A stretch of 64,000 nt of DNA from Rhizophlyctis rosea (GCA_027596075.1 JADGJC010000123.1:1-64000), one strand, 5' to 3'. Counted from the stretch's first letter, positions 24,233 through 37,217 are shown. Notes: generated by a model not told the origin, from the sequence alone. Program-made: numbers and translations.

Positions 24233-25267
24233 AGCGCGAGCAAAATCCCCCCGTTTTAAATAATCTTTTTGATTGTGATGTTTTTTCAGAACATCAATCG
24301 TAACCTATTGTGCTACCACCACCACCACCGAAACCCACCCAATCGCCCATTTTCACCCTTTTTTTCGGTTTTTCTGCGATTTTTCCTTTTTCTGTTTTTA
24401 TCTTGGTTGCAAAGTCGGGGCGCTGTAATTTTTCTTTTTATGTTTGTAGGGTGGGGAAGGAGATAGCGGTAGGAGGAGAAATAGGCATCTGCTTAGTGTT
24501 AGAGCACGGGATGCGGGCGGGGCAAAATGCAGAGTCGAGTTTGCGGGCGAGTGGGGCTTTGTATCGTCTTTTCTTCTATTTTTTCTTTTGTCCGCTGTTT
24601 TTCTTTATTGTTGTTTTTTTGCGCCCCTTTTTTTCTTTACAAGTGTAGAATTTTCAAAATCGAATGGGTGGGCTGCTGTTTATTATTCATTATTCTTATT
24701 GGTTTTGTTGATGGATGGTTGAGGATCCGTGTTTTTTGGCTGATTCTTGTATGATTCTTTGTTCGTGTTTTGGACTTGAATCTCATAGATTCTTCCTCGA
24801 TGAAAGATGTGACAGTTGCATTTGATGGTGGTGTAGGTTTTTCGCATGGACGTTCTGACACAAAGTTCTTTTGCACATGAACTGATCGTACAAGACTTCT
24901 AGTTTGCGGGCCTGCAACTCCTGCAATCCGAAAACTCGTCTCACCCATTTGGTCTACTTGGCCTCCAGGCAAAATGATGACGAGAACACCTACCTAGCGC
25001 AACCATGCGGCCAATGCGGTCAACAACATCCAAGACTGCTATGAATGTTGTTTATCAGTGATTTGATCAGTGTGTCCTTGCCTTTTTGCGAAGTCGCCGC
25101 CGATCTCCGCGCTTCGGGTTTTCGTGCACTCAATTGTGCAAGGTCATGTCGATCTCAGCGCAAATCCAACTTGCCCGTTGGAGTTTCTTGTTCCTGCTCA
25201 ATCAAATTTTCGAAACTCCTCCTCGAAAGTCCCAGAAAGCACGATAGATCCTTTTACAACAAAAGCC
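24233..25267. other. T-rich 3' flank of eIF4G
   Basis: From 24250 to about 24660 the plus strand is strongly pyrimidine-rich (runs of t with tttttctttt), then composition normalises. The first part is probably the eIF4G 3' UTR and terminator region. Open frames here, such as the Phe-rich ones near 24310-24750, are low-complexity artefacts of the T tracts. Confidence 0.5.
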
Positions 25268-26192
25268 ATGAAACCGAAGAAACTCTGGCTACAGTTCATT
25301 CGTTACCAGGACGACCAGTTTGTTAAAATCGGACAGCTGTTCAAAATGGTTTTGACGGAGGAGGAAGAGGACCTCGCAGACTTGGCGGTCTTATCGAAAC
25401 AGTCACCTCAGACCGCTGCAATTCTCGTCAACGTGTTGGTACCATTCATTTCGTTTCGACGGGACCCGTGGCAAGTGTCAGAACCGAACCTCCCAACAGC
25501 AACTACGATGGCAAGTTTAGATAACTCCCCAACGGATATGCTCTGTGTCGAACTTCCTGCAAAGAGAGAGTCTGCCGCAACTCCGAAGCGAGAAATGTCA
25601 CCTGTCAGTGAAGAGTCGCCTGCTCGGAAGAGACGGATTGAGAATCTGAATCAGCTTGCTGTGAAAATATTGAGTCAACAGAGTGGTGGATGTATTGAAG
25701 TTGGATGCCTGACTATGCAGTGGGTGAGGTGCTCGTGAAATCAGCAGTTGGTTGACCAAGCACTTACTTCCGCGCTGTGTTTAAATCAGACGAAGATCCG
25801 GTGAGGATAGGAGACGCGGCAGTGGAAGGAAGTTCCTGATTCTTCGTGACTCAATATTGCTCGTCAGTCGAGGAACCATCATCGTTGTATTACAACTTTT
25901 GAAGAATTGGGAATATTGATGGTGTGAAAAGTTTGTGCCATCTTGTGCCGTCTGAATGCATATGGAGAGGGTCAAGAAGGAAGCATTGCCCAATGCCGAT
26001 CCACCCGAGTATCAGGTGATGGAGATGAATCATGAGCGCATTTCAGCAAGGGAAACCCCCGCCTCCCACTCTGTCCCTGCAATTGTCGCTGACATCTTCT
26101 TGGCTCCCGTCCCGACAAACCCTGAAGAACAAACGGGTCTTACCAACACCTCAACTACCAACACCTGCCATTTTCATGCTGATGGACGATAG
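25268..26192 (+). CDS. candidate hypothetical protein, exons uncertain
   Basis: Two open segments look coding but match no family I recognise. The first runs from ATG 25268 to about 25720: MKPKKLWLQFIRYQDDQFVK, an acidic LTEEEEDLADLAVL patch, then a Lys/Arg-rich PARKRRIENLNQLAVKIL segment that could be a nuclear localisation signal. The second, about 25956-26192, begins MHMERVKKEALPNADPPEY and ends in a Thr/Asn-rich tail. A donor near 25727 (gtgaggt) could join them, but I could not identify a convincing acceptor. The two may be separate, or only the first may be real. There is also open frame upstream of 25268 back to about 25070. Confidence 0.32.
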
Positions 26193-26657
26193 AGAACTTC
26201 ACAGCCGACCCGTCTAGATCCCAAAATTTCCTATCTTAGTGTGCTTTTCAATCCGAATCCTGATTGGCGCAACCGATACTTCCAGACAAACCCCTTTAAA
26301 AGAAGGAAGCAGAGCAGGTAATCACAAAGAACAACGAGAAGCAAAACCCCAAAACTGAATTAAAACGTGAATATAGGCTCGTGTTATTCATAGAAAAAGA
26401 AAAAGTTCCTATCCATACAAACATTCCTTTACACTATCGGGGGGGGGGGGGGGTTGGGTTTTATACAAGGTTCTAACACTAATAGTATCCAAGCGATCCA
26501 GCTGCTACCTCTTTTACATAGTTTTTATCAAGACACCCATAACTACACTCCTAAGCTAATCTATATATGAAGAAAGTCGGGACAAATAACATCCCGGTGA
26601 TACACCTTACTATGAGATAATTGGGTTGGAAAAAGAAACACGCAAGAAGGAGGGCGC
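26193..26657. other. intergenic region containing a poly-G run
   Basis: Convergent 3' flank between the candidate gene and the secreted propeller gene. It is A-rich (26330-26400), followed by the G homopolymer listed separately. No coding signal. Confidence 0.5.
26439..26453. repeat. G homopolymer (15 nt)
   Basis: An uninterrupted run of 15 G on the plus strand, followed by ttgggtt, about 200 nt beyond the stop of the propeller gene. On the transcript of that minus-strand gene it reads as poly-C. Such runs are length-unstable and error-prone in sequencing. Confidence 0.95.
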
Positions 26658-28191
26658 TTAACGGAGGTAAGCGTCACCCTCGCCGGTCCACGTGGAGTCG
26701 TAGACGGCGGAAGAGTGGGGACGAGCACCGCCGATCCACTTGAAGGTTTGGGCGAAGTCGATGGACTTGTTGAAGCCGAGAGCGCCGGTCTTGGGGTTCA
26801 CGTCGATGGCCCAGAGCTTGTAGTCAGCAGCAGTGTTGAGGATACCAAGGTTACCCTCACGGACGAAGTAGTCGGTGACAATGAGTTGCTTTCCGTCGGG
26901 GGTAAGCTTGAGGTAGTGGGGACCAACAACGGGCTGGGGAACGGCGGGGTCGTCAACACGGATGGGGTTGTAGGGGTTGGTGATATCCAAGACGGCGACG
27001 CGGTGGGCAGAGGTGATGGTGAGGTAGAGGAACTTGCCGTCCTTGCTGATGTCGGTGTAGATGGCGTTCTTGCCCTTGTAGTCCTCAGGGAAGGTGAAGA
27101 CGCGGGTAGCGACACCACGCTTGCCGGTGGCGGGGTCGGTGGTTTGGGAGTCGATGATCCAGATGTCCGCGGTTCCGACGGCGGTAGCGACTGCGAGACC
27201 GTCCTTGTTCTTGGGGATATGCTTCACATCCTGGATACCACCGCCTTGGTCGAGAACGATCGTGTTCACGATCTTGCGAGTGTCCAAGTCCCAGACTCGG
27301 ACGGTGTTGTCGTATACGACTCCAGTAGTGGGCTTCAAAGTGGTCAAGGGGACGGCGAAGTCGGAAGTGAGGATGGTGTTGCGCTCCCAGTCGATGGACA
27401 ACCCGTGCGGGTTGAAGTTGGGAGAGACGGCATCGACGGTGCTAGCGAGATCGGTGGGGTGCTCAGCGATGATGTCGAAGTTCTGGAGATCACAGTGTAT
27501 GAGAAATTTTGCATTCTTTGAGGACATATGGCTGCTTGATATACAAACCTTGTCAGTCTCGACCAAGCGACCAGGGGCCGTACCACCAGCGGAACCCATG
27601 TAGGTGATGAAGAAGCCACCGTCGGGCTTGGCACGAACTTCATCGACAATGGAGGAAAGAAGACCACGGTTGGACTTCTTGAACTTGGGGTGCCACTTGT
27701 CAGTGACATCGAAGTAGTAGGCAGTGTCCTGGGCCTTCAAGAGGGAAAGGAGACCACCACCAACGATGGTGTTACCGTCGGCAGTGATACCGATGTGGTG
27801 GGGCTCATTGCCGGAGGTGGGGACAGTGGTGACATCGATCAATGTACCGAAGGTGTCCTGTTGAGCATGGGAAGATTATGTTATTGCGTGGCCCCAATTG
27901 AATTGCTGTGAAATGTAAGCTACTTACATCGTCACCAGAGAAAGTGGCAAGGAAATCCTTGTGGGTCCTGTCGTCAGCACCAGTCCAGGTGTAGATGAGC
28001 TTCTTTGGCTTCAAGTTGGGCCGGTTGAAGGCAATGTCCTTAGGGGGAGTAAGGATTTCGTTGATGGGGACGATGGGAGTGCCGGGGAGGATACCGAGGA
28101 ACCCAGCTTGGGTGACATCGGGGGTGGGGCGGGCGTTAACGAAAACGCTGGCCGCGGCGAAGAGAGCAGTGCAAGCGAGAGAGATCTTCAT
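26658..28191 (-). CDS. secreted beta-propeller protein, selenium-binding/YVTN-like
   Basis: Three exons on the minus strand (27928-28191, 27549-27857, 26658-27482) give 1,398 nt, 465 aa. The first 20 residues (MKISLACTALFAAASVFVNA) form a clear signal peptide with a likely cut before RPTPD. The mature protein has propeller blades with repeated strands: HHIGITADGNTIVGGGLLSLL, TVRVWDLDTRKIVNTIVL, AIYTDISKDGKFLYLTIT, YLKLTPDGKQLIVTDYF. The end, ARPHSSAVYDSTWTGEGDAYLR, resembles SBP56/methanethiol oxidase proteins in layout, but the similarity is too loose to assign an enzyme. Codon choice is markedly biased to C/G-ending codons compared with neighbours, suggesting very high expression. A TATA-like box lies 120 nt upstream. 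It is probably exported or wall-associated; function unknown. Confidence 0.85.
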
Positions 28192-28310
28192 TTTTGCTAT
28201 GTATTAGGGATGTAAGGATATTCTATTACTTCTATATAGAGGAGGTAGTCTAGGGGATGAGGAGGTAGCAGCTGTTGGGATGTTGGACACAGAAGATGCG
28301 GGGCATCCTC

Positions 28311-28320
28311 CTTTTATAAG
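28311..28320 (-). promoter_or_regulatory. TATA-like element of the propeller gene
   Basis: On the minus strand the sequence reads cttataaaag, about 120 nt before the start codon at 28191. Few genes in this window have such a box, which agrees with the strong codon bias of the gene it precedes. Confidence 0.55.
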
Positions 28321-28385
28321 AGACTTTCCCGCCTTCAGAATTTTGGCGGTCTTTGACATTGATCACCGATCCACCATGTTGCCAT

Positions 28386-29439
28386 TCATTCTGGTGATAG
28401 AGAGCAGCATACTGCGCAGCACGCAGAATGCGCTGCAATACATCGTCCACATTTGATGTTGCTTACCCAATTCCGAACAGCGAAAATCCCTCTATGAGCT
28501 TTCCCGTGACATTCTGGTGCTGGATGTTGCACTCTATTACAATGTGCGCATTGACGTGAAATGACCGCAATGTTGCCATTGACTTGTCTTGACTCGTGTT
28601 CATCTTCCTTCACCGGAGGCAGCAGTCTGAAGGCAGCTCCGTCTATGAGGCAAGCATCCACGTTATGATTTCGGTCTCTGTTCCCATCCGCCACCAACTA
28701 AGCCTCTCATGGGCTTCAATGAACGGAGGATGATTCGATACATGCAGCGACATTGGGAACAACTTTGCAGGGAAGATGGGAGAGACGCAATACTCCCTTG
28801 AGAGCTGGAGCAGCTGGACTTGACCGCCGACAGTTGCGGGTGGAGGAAACTGTCCTAACGCCGCCAGTCGTCTTCGTCTCACATCCACCGGGGCTTTCGA
28901 TGCGTTCATTCGTCCTCTGAGCTTCGTACACCAATGCTACGAAGCAACACCTTCATGGAGGATGAGCTGAAACTGTAAGTGCCAAAATTGGCAATGCCAT
29001 TTCGGACGCATTTGGAAATGAAGCAGAAGCCGCCGGTGGTGCATGAGCGAGTTTGTTCAACGAGGATTAGCGTTTGTGAGTTTGGGTCTTGTTCAAAGAC
29101 CCTGATGATGGAATCTGACCGCTTCCAAAGTTCATAGAACTTAGACTGCTTGGACAGCACAAATCCCGCATGTGCGAGAAAGTGACTAAGGGTACGGAGA
29201 CACTTCACCCACCCTCCGAGACCTATACAGAGGAATGAAGCAAAAGCTCCGAAAACGCGAAGGTGGAGGAATATCGCTTCTTCAACAAATGTGCGATCGC
29301 CAATTTCAATAGCGCATTGCGCGATCATTTGTGCGCAGCTGCTTAAGTAAGCTACACGTGGCTTGGCTAGTAAGGTTCTGGTGCCAAACACTGTCATAGC
29401 GGAGAGGAAGTAACTTTCAAGGTTTCCGAGATCGGACAA
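28386..29439 (-). pseudogene. possible decayed fungal-specific transcription factor
   Basis: Three overlapping minus-strand frames read in order like the middle homology region of fungal zinc-cluster regulators. The first (29439-28906) has a helical stretch ending LRTLSHFLAHAGFVL. The second (28909-28643) has NHPPFIEAHERLSWW, like the family's E-R-R-x-W-W motif. The third (28697-28386) has DRNHNVDACLIDGAAFRLLPP, like the D-R...LP stretch that normally follows directly. The last two are out of frame with each other, with no room for an intron between them, and no zinc cluster was found upstream. I infer a gene inactivated by frameshift. A real gene with unseen exons, or chance resemblance, is not excluded. 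Confidence 0.33.
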
Positions 29440-30175
29440 TATCCCTCCGCTTCCGCAAGGGGATCATGAAAATCATACATTCTCCTTGAAGATAGAGCTG
29501 TGGGGTTTGACATATGATAAGTTCCATGCTGAACTGCAGAGAACCCAGCATATGCTACATGTCTCCCGTCTCACCTATGGGGCGCTGGCTGCTTTGACAG
29601 CAAGCGAAGTGGTAAGCAATCCTGATTTACGATGCACCATTTGACCAACAAGCCTCTTGGATCCCTGGGTGCAGGGTATGTGGGTACAATTCATACATGG
29701 GCGGGCACTGTTTTCATCCCATTGACGACAAACAATGTCAAACATGGTAGAGATTACAAAATCGTTTTCATCCCCTACTTGTGGAAACCGCTTCCCCAAA
29801 CCATATTGTTATATTACCGAGATGATAATTTCAACCCTGTCCTCCGCTCCATTGGCTGCTCCAGTTGACTTTGTCCGTCCCCTGACATTTGCTCAATTCG
29901 GACTTCCGCTGTTTGGTCCGAGGTCAAATGGCACAGCTGCACTGGCGGTCAAACCTGCGCCACATTACTCACTGTGCCTCCCGCAATGAGTTTGAAATTT
30001 GACCCCTTGACCCTGGCTCTTGTTCCGCTCCTCAAACCACTTTTTCTAAAAACACCTTTCCCATAAAGCACAATCGTCTTGGTCGGAATACAGGTTAACC
30101 CTACCAATATTGAACACCCGTGACAAGCTTTCTGTAGACTTTGCTCCTTTCTCTCCACAGCGGCTGACTCCAACT
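29440..30175. other. intergenic region upstream of PSME4/BLM10
   Basis: No gene recognised. It probably holds the promoter of the plus-strand proteasome activator gene and, if the transcription-factor remnant is real, its lost 5' part. A 74-codon minus frame at 29575-29799 has no family features. Confidence 0.45.
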
Positions 30176-33100
30176 ATGGAGTCGTCCACACTTCCCGCAG
30201 TTGACTACAACGAGGCGCTGCCCTATGCCACCGATGAAGATCGCACTAAATGGATAAGCGATATCAAAGTTGGACTCGCAGTCTCAACTTCCGCGGGAGA
30301 CTATGCACCGGGCTGCATCTTTTGGGCGCGCCAACTCACCAGGTGGGACTTGTTGCCGACCAGCATCCGACATATTGACCAGAATGCGCGTTTGTTTACA
30401 ATATATATGCAATTGCAGCTACCTAGATTTTAAATACATACTGACCACGGAAGAGCGGGTACATCTCGCGAAGCTTCTTTACGAACTTGCTGTGGTGCCT
30501 GGGATGGATATGGCTTTAGTTGATGCATTTTCCTCAGCATGTAGTCGATTGATCAAGTAGGCTTCTCGACGACTGAAGGTCAAGCTTTTCGGACCGTGAT
30601 CTAACGCTCCTATTCAGGAAAGAGAAATTGCTGTCCCATGATGATCTGACTCTTCCATGGAGGCCACTGTATGACATCATTGTGCGGAATTTGTATCCGA
30701 AACAGAAGGAACGAGTTCTTCCTGGAGCAGGGTACGATGAAAAACTGAATCCTCATCCGCTACATGATGCACTTACCATCGCTCCATACCAGACGGCATG
30801 TCGCTTCAGTGATCAAACTTGTTACGCAAGCAAGCAGATTCTTCCCACCAGAGACAACTGCGGAGGTTTTGGAAGAACTTCTTCCGGATGTCAACGTCCA
30901 TGACATACAGCACACGCGCAATGTGCAGAGTCTCTTGGTGCTATTTTTGCCATTGGCGAAACCCCCTCCGTCGTTGAACGGAGTCTCGAACGCTGCACCG
31001 TTCTACTGGATACCCACAATGTTTTCGCTATGGTCAATGGTCGCACATACACCTAGCTATGACGGCCTGTTCATTGAGCTGTTTTCAAGTTTGGCGGAAA
31101 AGCAAGTGGGGGCTCCGGAGAATGTGCAATGGTCGGAATCACAAATTCGGCATATGTTTTCCGTCGGTCTACGAAGCTTCGAATTGCCGGTAGGAGGAAC
31201 GGGAGATTCAAGAGGTCCGGGGGGCGGCATGCGAATGGGAACTGGAAATACATTTTTGGATCTGCTGGATGCGGGTCGAAAGGTATATTCCTACGATAGG
31301 TATCTATGCTCAACATCAAACTAACTCTCAGGATCATCGTTGATCAGAACAAAACCATCGAAGCTTTTGCAAAATTCATCGTCTACACCATTTACCCTCC
31401 TTCGGTTGCTAATGGCGGTCTGTCGTATCCCTCGCGTAGTATGGAGCACTTAGCAACGATGATCCGTTCCATTGAAAGTTATTTCCATCCTTCAAACTCT
31501 GGCCGTTGGACTTACCAATTGGCCCGCTTCATCCAAGTCCTCAGCTCGGAGTTTTTGCGGCGACTCCGTAAAGGTGAGTGAGAAAGTTTCCCAAGTTGCT
31601 CATAACCAACGATGACCGTCCCTTCGGTAGAGGAGCAACCGGATTGCAAGACTCCGGGAAATCTCCGCATTACACGTGCTCAAAGCGAAGAGTTCGTTCT
31701 GACCATACGGGGCGTTGCGTTATCAGCGATGTTCGGCAAAGATCAGATCGCTGTTCTTTCCATTCATGGTGCTTTGAAGTGCCTGGCATGGATTCAGCCG
31801 AAGCTTATCATCCCAGCGCTCTTGGAGAGGATCTATCCGGCTTTGGAAACGCTGACAGAAGTAAGGAAGTTCTTCTACGTACAGATTGAGATGGTTCGTT
31901 GCTCACAGCACTATCTTTCAATCAGACGCATAGAACGCTCACGAGTTTGGGAACCCTCTGGGGCATCTCTATCCCATTACTCAATCGCCGCCATTTCCCG
32001 CAAGGAGGTCAACACCTTCCCAACCTATTGGAACTCACATTACCGGGCATCGACTTGAACGACCCGGGCAAGACCTCTGCGGCGCTAATGTTCGTAACTC
32101 ATGCGGCGATGTGTGCGCCCTTGTTTGATCTTACGAAAGGTCACCGTGGGGCCGGGGGAGATCCAGTCGCAGCACATTCCAATGCGATGCTGGAAGTCGA
32201 TGCGGGAGTGGGCGATATGGATGTTGATTTGGATGAGGAAGATGAGGCATGTCGATTGGCGACTGCGCAGTTTGAGGAATGGGCGGCCAAATTTTTGGAC
32301 AGAATATTTGTTTTGGTATGTAGATCTTGTGTGAACGAGATTTTGGCTTTCTAACCCGCGATACAGTTTGAGAATCTTCCGCAACAGCATGGAAGTGCTG
32401 CCACTAATCGGACAATGGAGACGTCGCTGATTCAATTGGTCATGGTAAGCTGGGCAACATCATCCGACCACGCTGACATTTACTGACGATATCCACAGTA
32501 CGCCTGTGAAATTGTCTTTGTCCAAATGTCGCCAGGTAAATGCGTTCCTTTTTTGAAGGTACGAATGTTAGTGACTCAAAAGTGGTCCCTTCAGATTTGC
32601 AAGAAGTTAGCATGCGTAAAGTGTTGAACTTTGTCAGCTCCAACGTTGTGCCGAATGCAACGAAAGCGATAGGTATGCTGTTAGCGAACAATGCGTTCGA
32701 ACTTACCTACGTGACTCACACTGGGCTTCAGGAACTCTTTCCAATCTTGTCGGTGGCGGAAATTCTTCCAAGAAGCTTGCAGCATTCATTCCTTTATGCC
32801 ACGCAAACATCTTGAGTGAATTGAAAAATGGGGCTGCCTCCGACGCTGCAACAACTGCTGCAGCGACTTCAAATCCGTTCGGGTTTGCTTCCATGGGAGA
32901 TGCAACACTTCATTGGTGGCAAGCAATCTTCTTCAACGTCATTGCTCAGAATGGAAGTGAGACTCTCAAGTACCGATCGGAAGTGATGGAAATATTGACG
33001 GCAAGCGTCGAGACGTGCCGGTCGAAGCGCGGCTACAAGTGGGCGGGGAAGGCGCTTCGGTATTCGCTCTACAATCTTACGGCGACGTATCCCCTGGAGT

Positions 33101-36100
33101 TGCGAAGTCATGGTAACACGCGCTGGCATGATCCAGGTATGCAAGTTGGAAAAATGCTGCCAACTAATCGATACTAACGCGTCGTGTTGTGTTTCAGAGT
33201 TCATCAACAATTCTCACAAGTACTGGGGTGAAGCGGGCAACCCGAGGGAACTCGACATGGACTGGCACGTACCTACCGACGAGGAGGTGCAATGGGCTTT
33301 GGACATTGTGGAAAGTTTCGTGCCGCAATGCATTCAGAAGCTTCGTAGCTTGCTCACCCCGGCATCAACAATGGATACCCGCCAAATCAGCAGCGAATTT
33401 TCGAAATGGCTCGCACTGCTTCGCAATCTCGTGATAGGTTCATCGACTTTAGCCCCACCAGAAACAGCGCAGTCCGACGCATCCAGCAATGATGAAGATC
33501 CTTTTGTCCCGCACGCTAAGAAACGTCCGGTTGCTGCGGGATATTGCATTACGGATCCGCAGGACCCACGTTACGGCAGAGTCCAGGCTATTCGTACGGA
33601 GGTTGGACAGGTCTTGCATGAGGTGGCGGTGTACTTGCAAGCACAACGGGAGGATGACACGGAGGCGATTCATGCTCTCGTGAAGTGCATCAAGTTTTAC
33701 TTGACGTTCCGCGGGAATGATCGGTCTAAATATGATGGTATCTTCCGGGGCTATAAGTATGCTAAGGTATTGATCATCCCAACTACTGCCTGTCTTGTGA
33801 ACCCACACTCATTCACAATTTCTCAGTCCGCAGTCAAATCTGTTGAAGAGGGCAAGAGACTTCCTCGCTATTTGCTTGTGAAACGGGTGCATCTTCTTCA
33901 CCTGTGCCGGCTCAAGTACAACAGCTCTCAGTCTGTCCGATCGGAGGTCGTGATCACACTCATGGACGATATCGCCAACTTATCCGTTGGCAAATACTCC
34001 CGAATTCGAAAGGCAGCGCAGAGTGGTGAGTTTATTGGAACCAAATCTCGAATTTTGAAAGCAAGTTTGACGGCTTTTGACATGCTGCTTCTTTAGCGTT
34101 ATCCCGGGCGACGCGTTGCTTCCCATCAGAAAAGTATCGCCTGTTCCCCCGATTCATTGCCAATTTGGAACCGGGATCGGATGGGTTGCGGGATCCTGAC
34201 AAGATGAAGGGAGCTCTGTATGTCTTGAAGAGTAGCGGGTTCTTGAGCATTGCTCTGAGAGATTGGAAGCATGCAGCTATGTTGATGGAAACGCTTTCTA
34301 AGGCTCAGCATGAGGATAAGGTGGGACCTTGGTGTTTTGGACTCCAACCAATATTTGTGCTAACAGATCTTTGTAGCCGTCCGTGTTGGAGCTTATCCGC
34401 AAAGTCTTCCTCGAATATCTGATGCAAGCTTCGGAGATATCGATTGGATTGCTTGTTACGGATGGAATAGCGCAGCGTGCAAAAGCTTTCCATGACGGCA
34501 GTGCGCAAGGGGATGAAGTACAAGCGAAGAGGGCAAAGGTGGAGCAGAAGGCGATCAAAAGCAGGGAGAGCTATCATCGGCTGGTAAGTGCCATCATCTT
34601 CATCCACCAATGGCACTTTGCGGATAAGTGATGGCTCGCAGATGGACAGCTTGCTCGCCCTTCTACATGGGAACACACTGCACTGGCGCTTCGCAGCGAT
34701 GACAGTCAACTTCATTGACTTGATCTTGCGAGCAGATGAGCCGATCCCATCGAGCTTGACGCAGTTTGTTGCAGATGGAATCGTTAGCGAGCATCCCGCC
34801 ATGCGGAAAGTTTGCCTTGTCGTGTTGACCCGCATGCTGATTGTTATGAAGGCACGAGCTGTTGCGGCCATTGGGGATGGAGGGCTCAAGCAGCAACTTG
34901 AGATGGAGGGAGCATTTGCGGATAACTTTGTGCAACAGTATCTGGAGACGGGAACAAGGCCGGTCACCCGAGAAAATTGGGATTCGACGTGAGTGAATTT
35001 CGCGGTCATGCGTATGATGTGGAGCACTGGCTGATTCATCTCTTTAGATACTATGTGGACAGCTTGTGTGCGGGCTGGTACTGCTGGCCGTCGAAGACGC
35101 TCAAGGCTTACCGTCCAGGAAATGACATCCCCGAGAGCCAATTACGATTTTACGATGCATCATCCGCCGAAAGCTACACCCACTTAGCCAGCACATTCGC
35201 AGCGCCGGAATTTTGGACGAAATTCTTGAGTTACGAATCGCAAGAAACGTCTCGAGGACCAGAAATGTACAACGTTGCGACAGCAAAGTTTTATAAGTAT
35301 GTTTTCACATTGTTCTTGGATATCCCGATGGAACCGTTCCGCGCGGCGGTCCTGCCACTGTCGGAGAAGACGAATGAGAAGAGTTTGCAGCGAGCTGCGG
35401 CGGAAGCGCTTGGGGGGTTGATTCGCGGGGCGAAGCATTGGGATCATAGGAGGCAGGCAGCTTTGTGGGATTGGGTTGCACCGGTAGTGGAGAGGGCCTT
35501 GGCGGCGGCTAATCAAGAGAGTCTGGTGTATTGGGCGGAGTTCATCAAATTTTCTGGGGTAGGTGTATGGCGCGTGGAAATTAGCACATTTGCGTGCAGT
35601 CACTGATGAAAAGAGCAGGCAAATCGGGATCCTCGTCGTGTCTTCCCCATTGTCCAGATGGTACTGGACGCACCACTAGATCCGCATTCTCAATCATTCT
35701 TTGCCGAATCGAAGAAGTTGGCGTTGAAGCGTGCTTTGTTGGGTATCTTTTCTTGGAGACTATTGCCGTTGACCTCGGACTTGTTGCGGTCATACATGGC
35801 TGCCATCAATCATCCATATCAACAAGTAAGCATCATACTACATTCCTTAGCGGACAACGCCGCACAGTGATTGACATTTCTGACAATGATCAGGTGCGAG
35901 AAGCGCTCGGTGGCAACATCAACGAAATCTTGCAGTTGCAGTGGCATCCCAGTGCTCGGAACGTATCGGAGAGCATTCGGAGGAGCATTGAAAACGCAAG
36001 AGCAGCACCTGAGAATGTTGGGGAAGTGCCAATAGAGCCGACGCAGGAAATACAGGCTCTGTTGTCAGATCTGACTAGGCAGCTCCAGGCGTGGATGGCC

Positions 36101-37217
36101 GATCGGCCCACCACGAACGTTGGGGGAACCGATTATGGAAATGCCGGAAAGACAGGTAAGAGTTGATGTCGTTGATGATTCTTGATTCCATACTTATCTT
36201 CCTTCAGTACTGGCATGGAAGGCCGAAGCGGTTGTATCGCATCGTGTCTCGGGCACATACCCGATCATACGATACATCATGCCCGAAGTGTTTTTGATGC
36301 AAGATTGGGAGGATCAGGATCTCCAGAAGATGGCGCAATCGGTTGCGAGTGTGTATCCGCAGCTTCCACATACCCGGCAGATGATCCCACAAGCGATACA
36401 AATGCTGGTGTCTGTGCTGCGAAATGACTCCAATGGCTCGAATAATGGCGGGGAGAGCGCCACTACGAGACGATGGCATGTCAAGGCGAGGGTGTTACCG
36501 GTTTTGCAGGTGTTTTTCTTCAAACATCTGCATTTGCTTTCGACGGATTTGACTATGGTGGTTATGGATACTGTGAGCGGGTTGTTGAAGGATCCGCAAG
36601 TTGAGGTAATGGTGTGAGATTTAATCGTTGTTATGAATGGTGCTGATAATAGATGTTGATAGGTCAGACAACTCGCGTCTGTCACACTTTCCGGCCTGAT
36701 TAGATGTTCGCAGCGAGATGCGATTGACGCTTTGAAGGTGAATACTTAGTGAAGAAAAGTATGCACGGATTGGTCTTCGTTTCTCATGTCTATCATAGGA
36801 ACGATTCGAGAGTGAGCTTGCAGCGGCTCCTCTACCAAAACGGAGGAGAACGGCTGAGGGCATGACGCCGGTGCCGACTGATACCATCGTCAAGCGGCAT
36901 GCGGCGGTGCTGGGACTTTCCTCGCTTATTCAGGCATTCCCATATGAGGTACCCAAATGGATGCCCGAGACGTTGGTCATTCTGGCGAAATGCGTTTCAG
37001 ATCCAAATCCCATCGCTGTGAGTATTGACTCGTGTTGGCGAAAATCTGCACGAATGATATCTAACACTATTGTTTACTGCAGCCAACCGTGTCGAAAACA
37101 TTTGCCGATTTCCGCAGGACGCATCAGGATAATTGGCATGAAGACATGCGGGAGTTTACGGAGGATCAATTGTATCTTCTGTCAGATTTGCTTATCTCAC
37201 CTTCTTACTATGCCTGA
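30176..37217 (+). CDS. PSME4: proteasome activator PA200 homologue (PSME4/BLM10)
   Basis: A large multi-exon gene. The start is ATG 30176 ([17 protein letters not shown]). Landmarks include [16 protein letters not shown] near 30650, a proline-rich segment [22 protein letters not shown] near 31003-31065, and [18 protein letters not shown] then [17 protein letters not shown] near 31350-31560. [15 protein letters not shown] is near 33255, and the end [18 protein letters not shown] has its stop at 37215-37217. That Tyr-Tyr-Ala tail is the hallmark of the family: it inserts into the 20S proteasome alpha ring and opens the gate. Family members are 1,800-2,100 aa of HEAT-like solenoid, and the 7 kb span minus introns fits. 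They act mainly in the nucleus on histone and unfolded-protein degradation. I did not resolve every exon; at least eighteen short introns are visible. Four large antisense open frames here are shadows. Confidence 0.9.

Noticed and set aside
24310..24754. Phe-rich plus-strand frames after eIF4G
   Set aside because: Translation of T-rich 3' flank; not a membrane protein.
26439..26465. Telomere-like G run (ggg...ttgggtt)
   Set aside because: No TTAGGG array; only a homopolymer with two further short G runs.
26715..27603. 268- and 169-codon plus-strand frames over the secreted propeller gene
   Set aside because: Antisense shadow produced by the strong third-position C/G bias of the real gene.
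34305..35141. 278-codon minus frame inside the PSME4 gene
   Set aside because: It lies opposite conserved PSME4 exons and crosses their introns; no family match.
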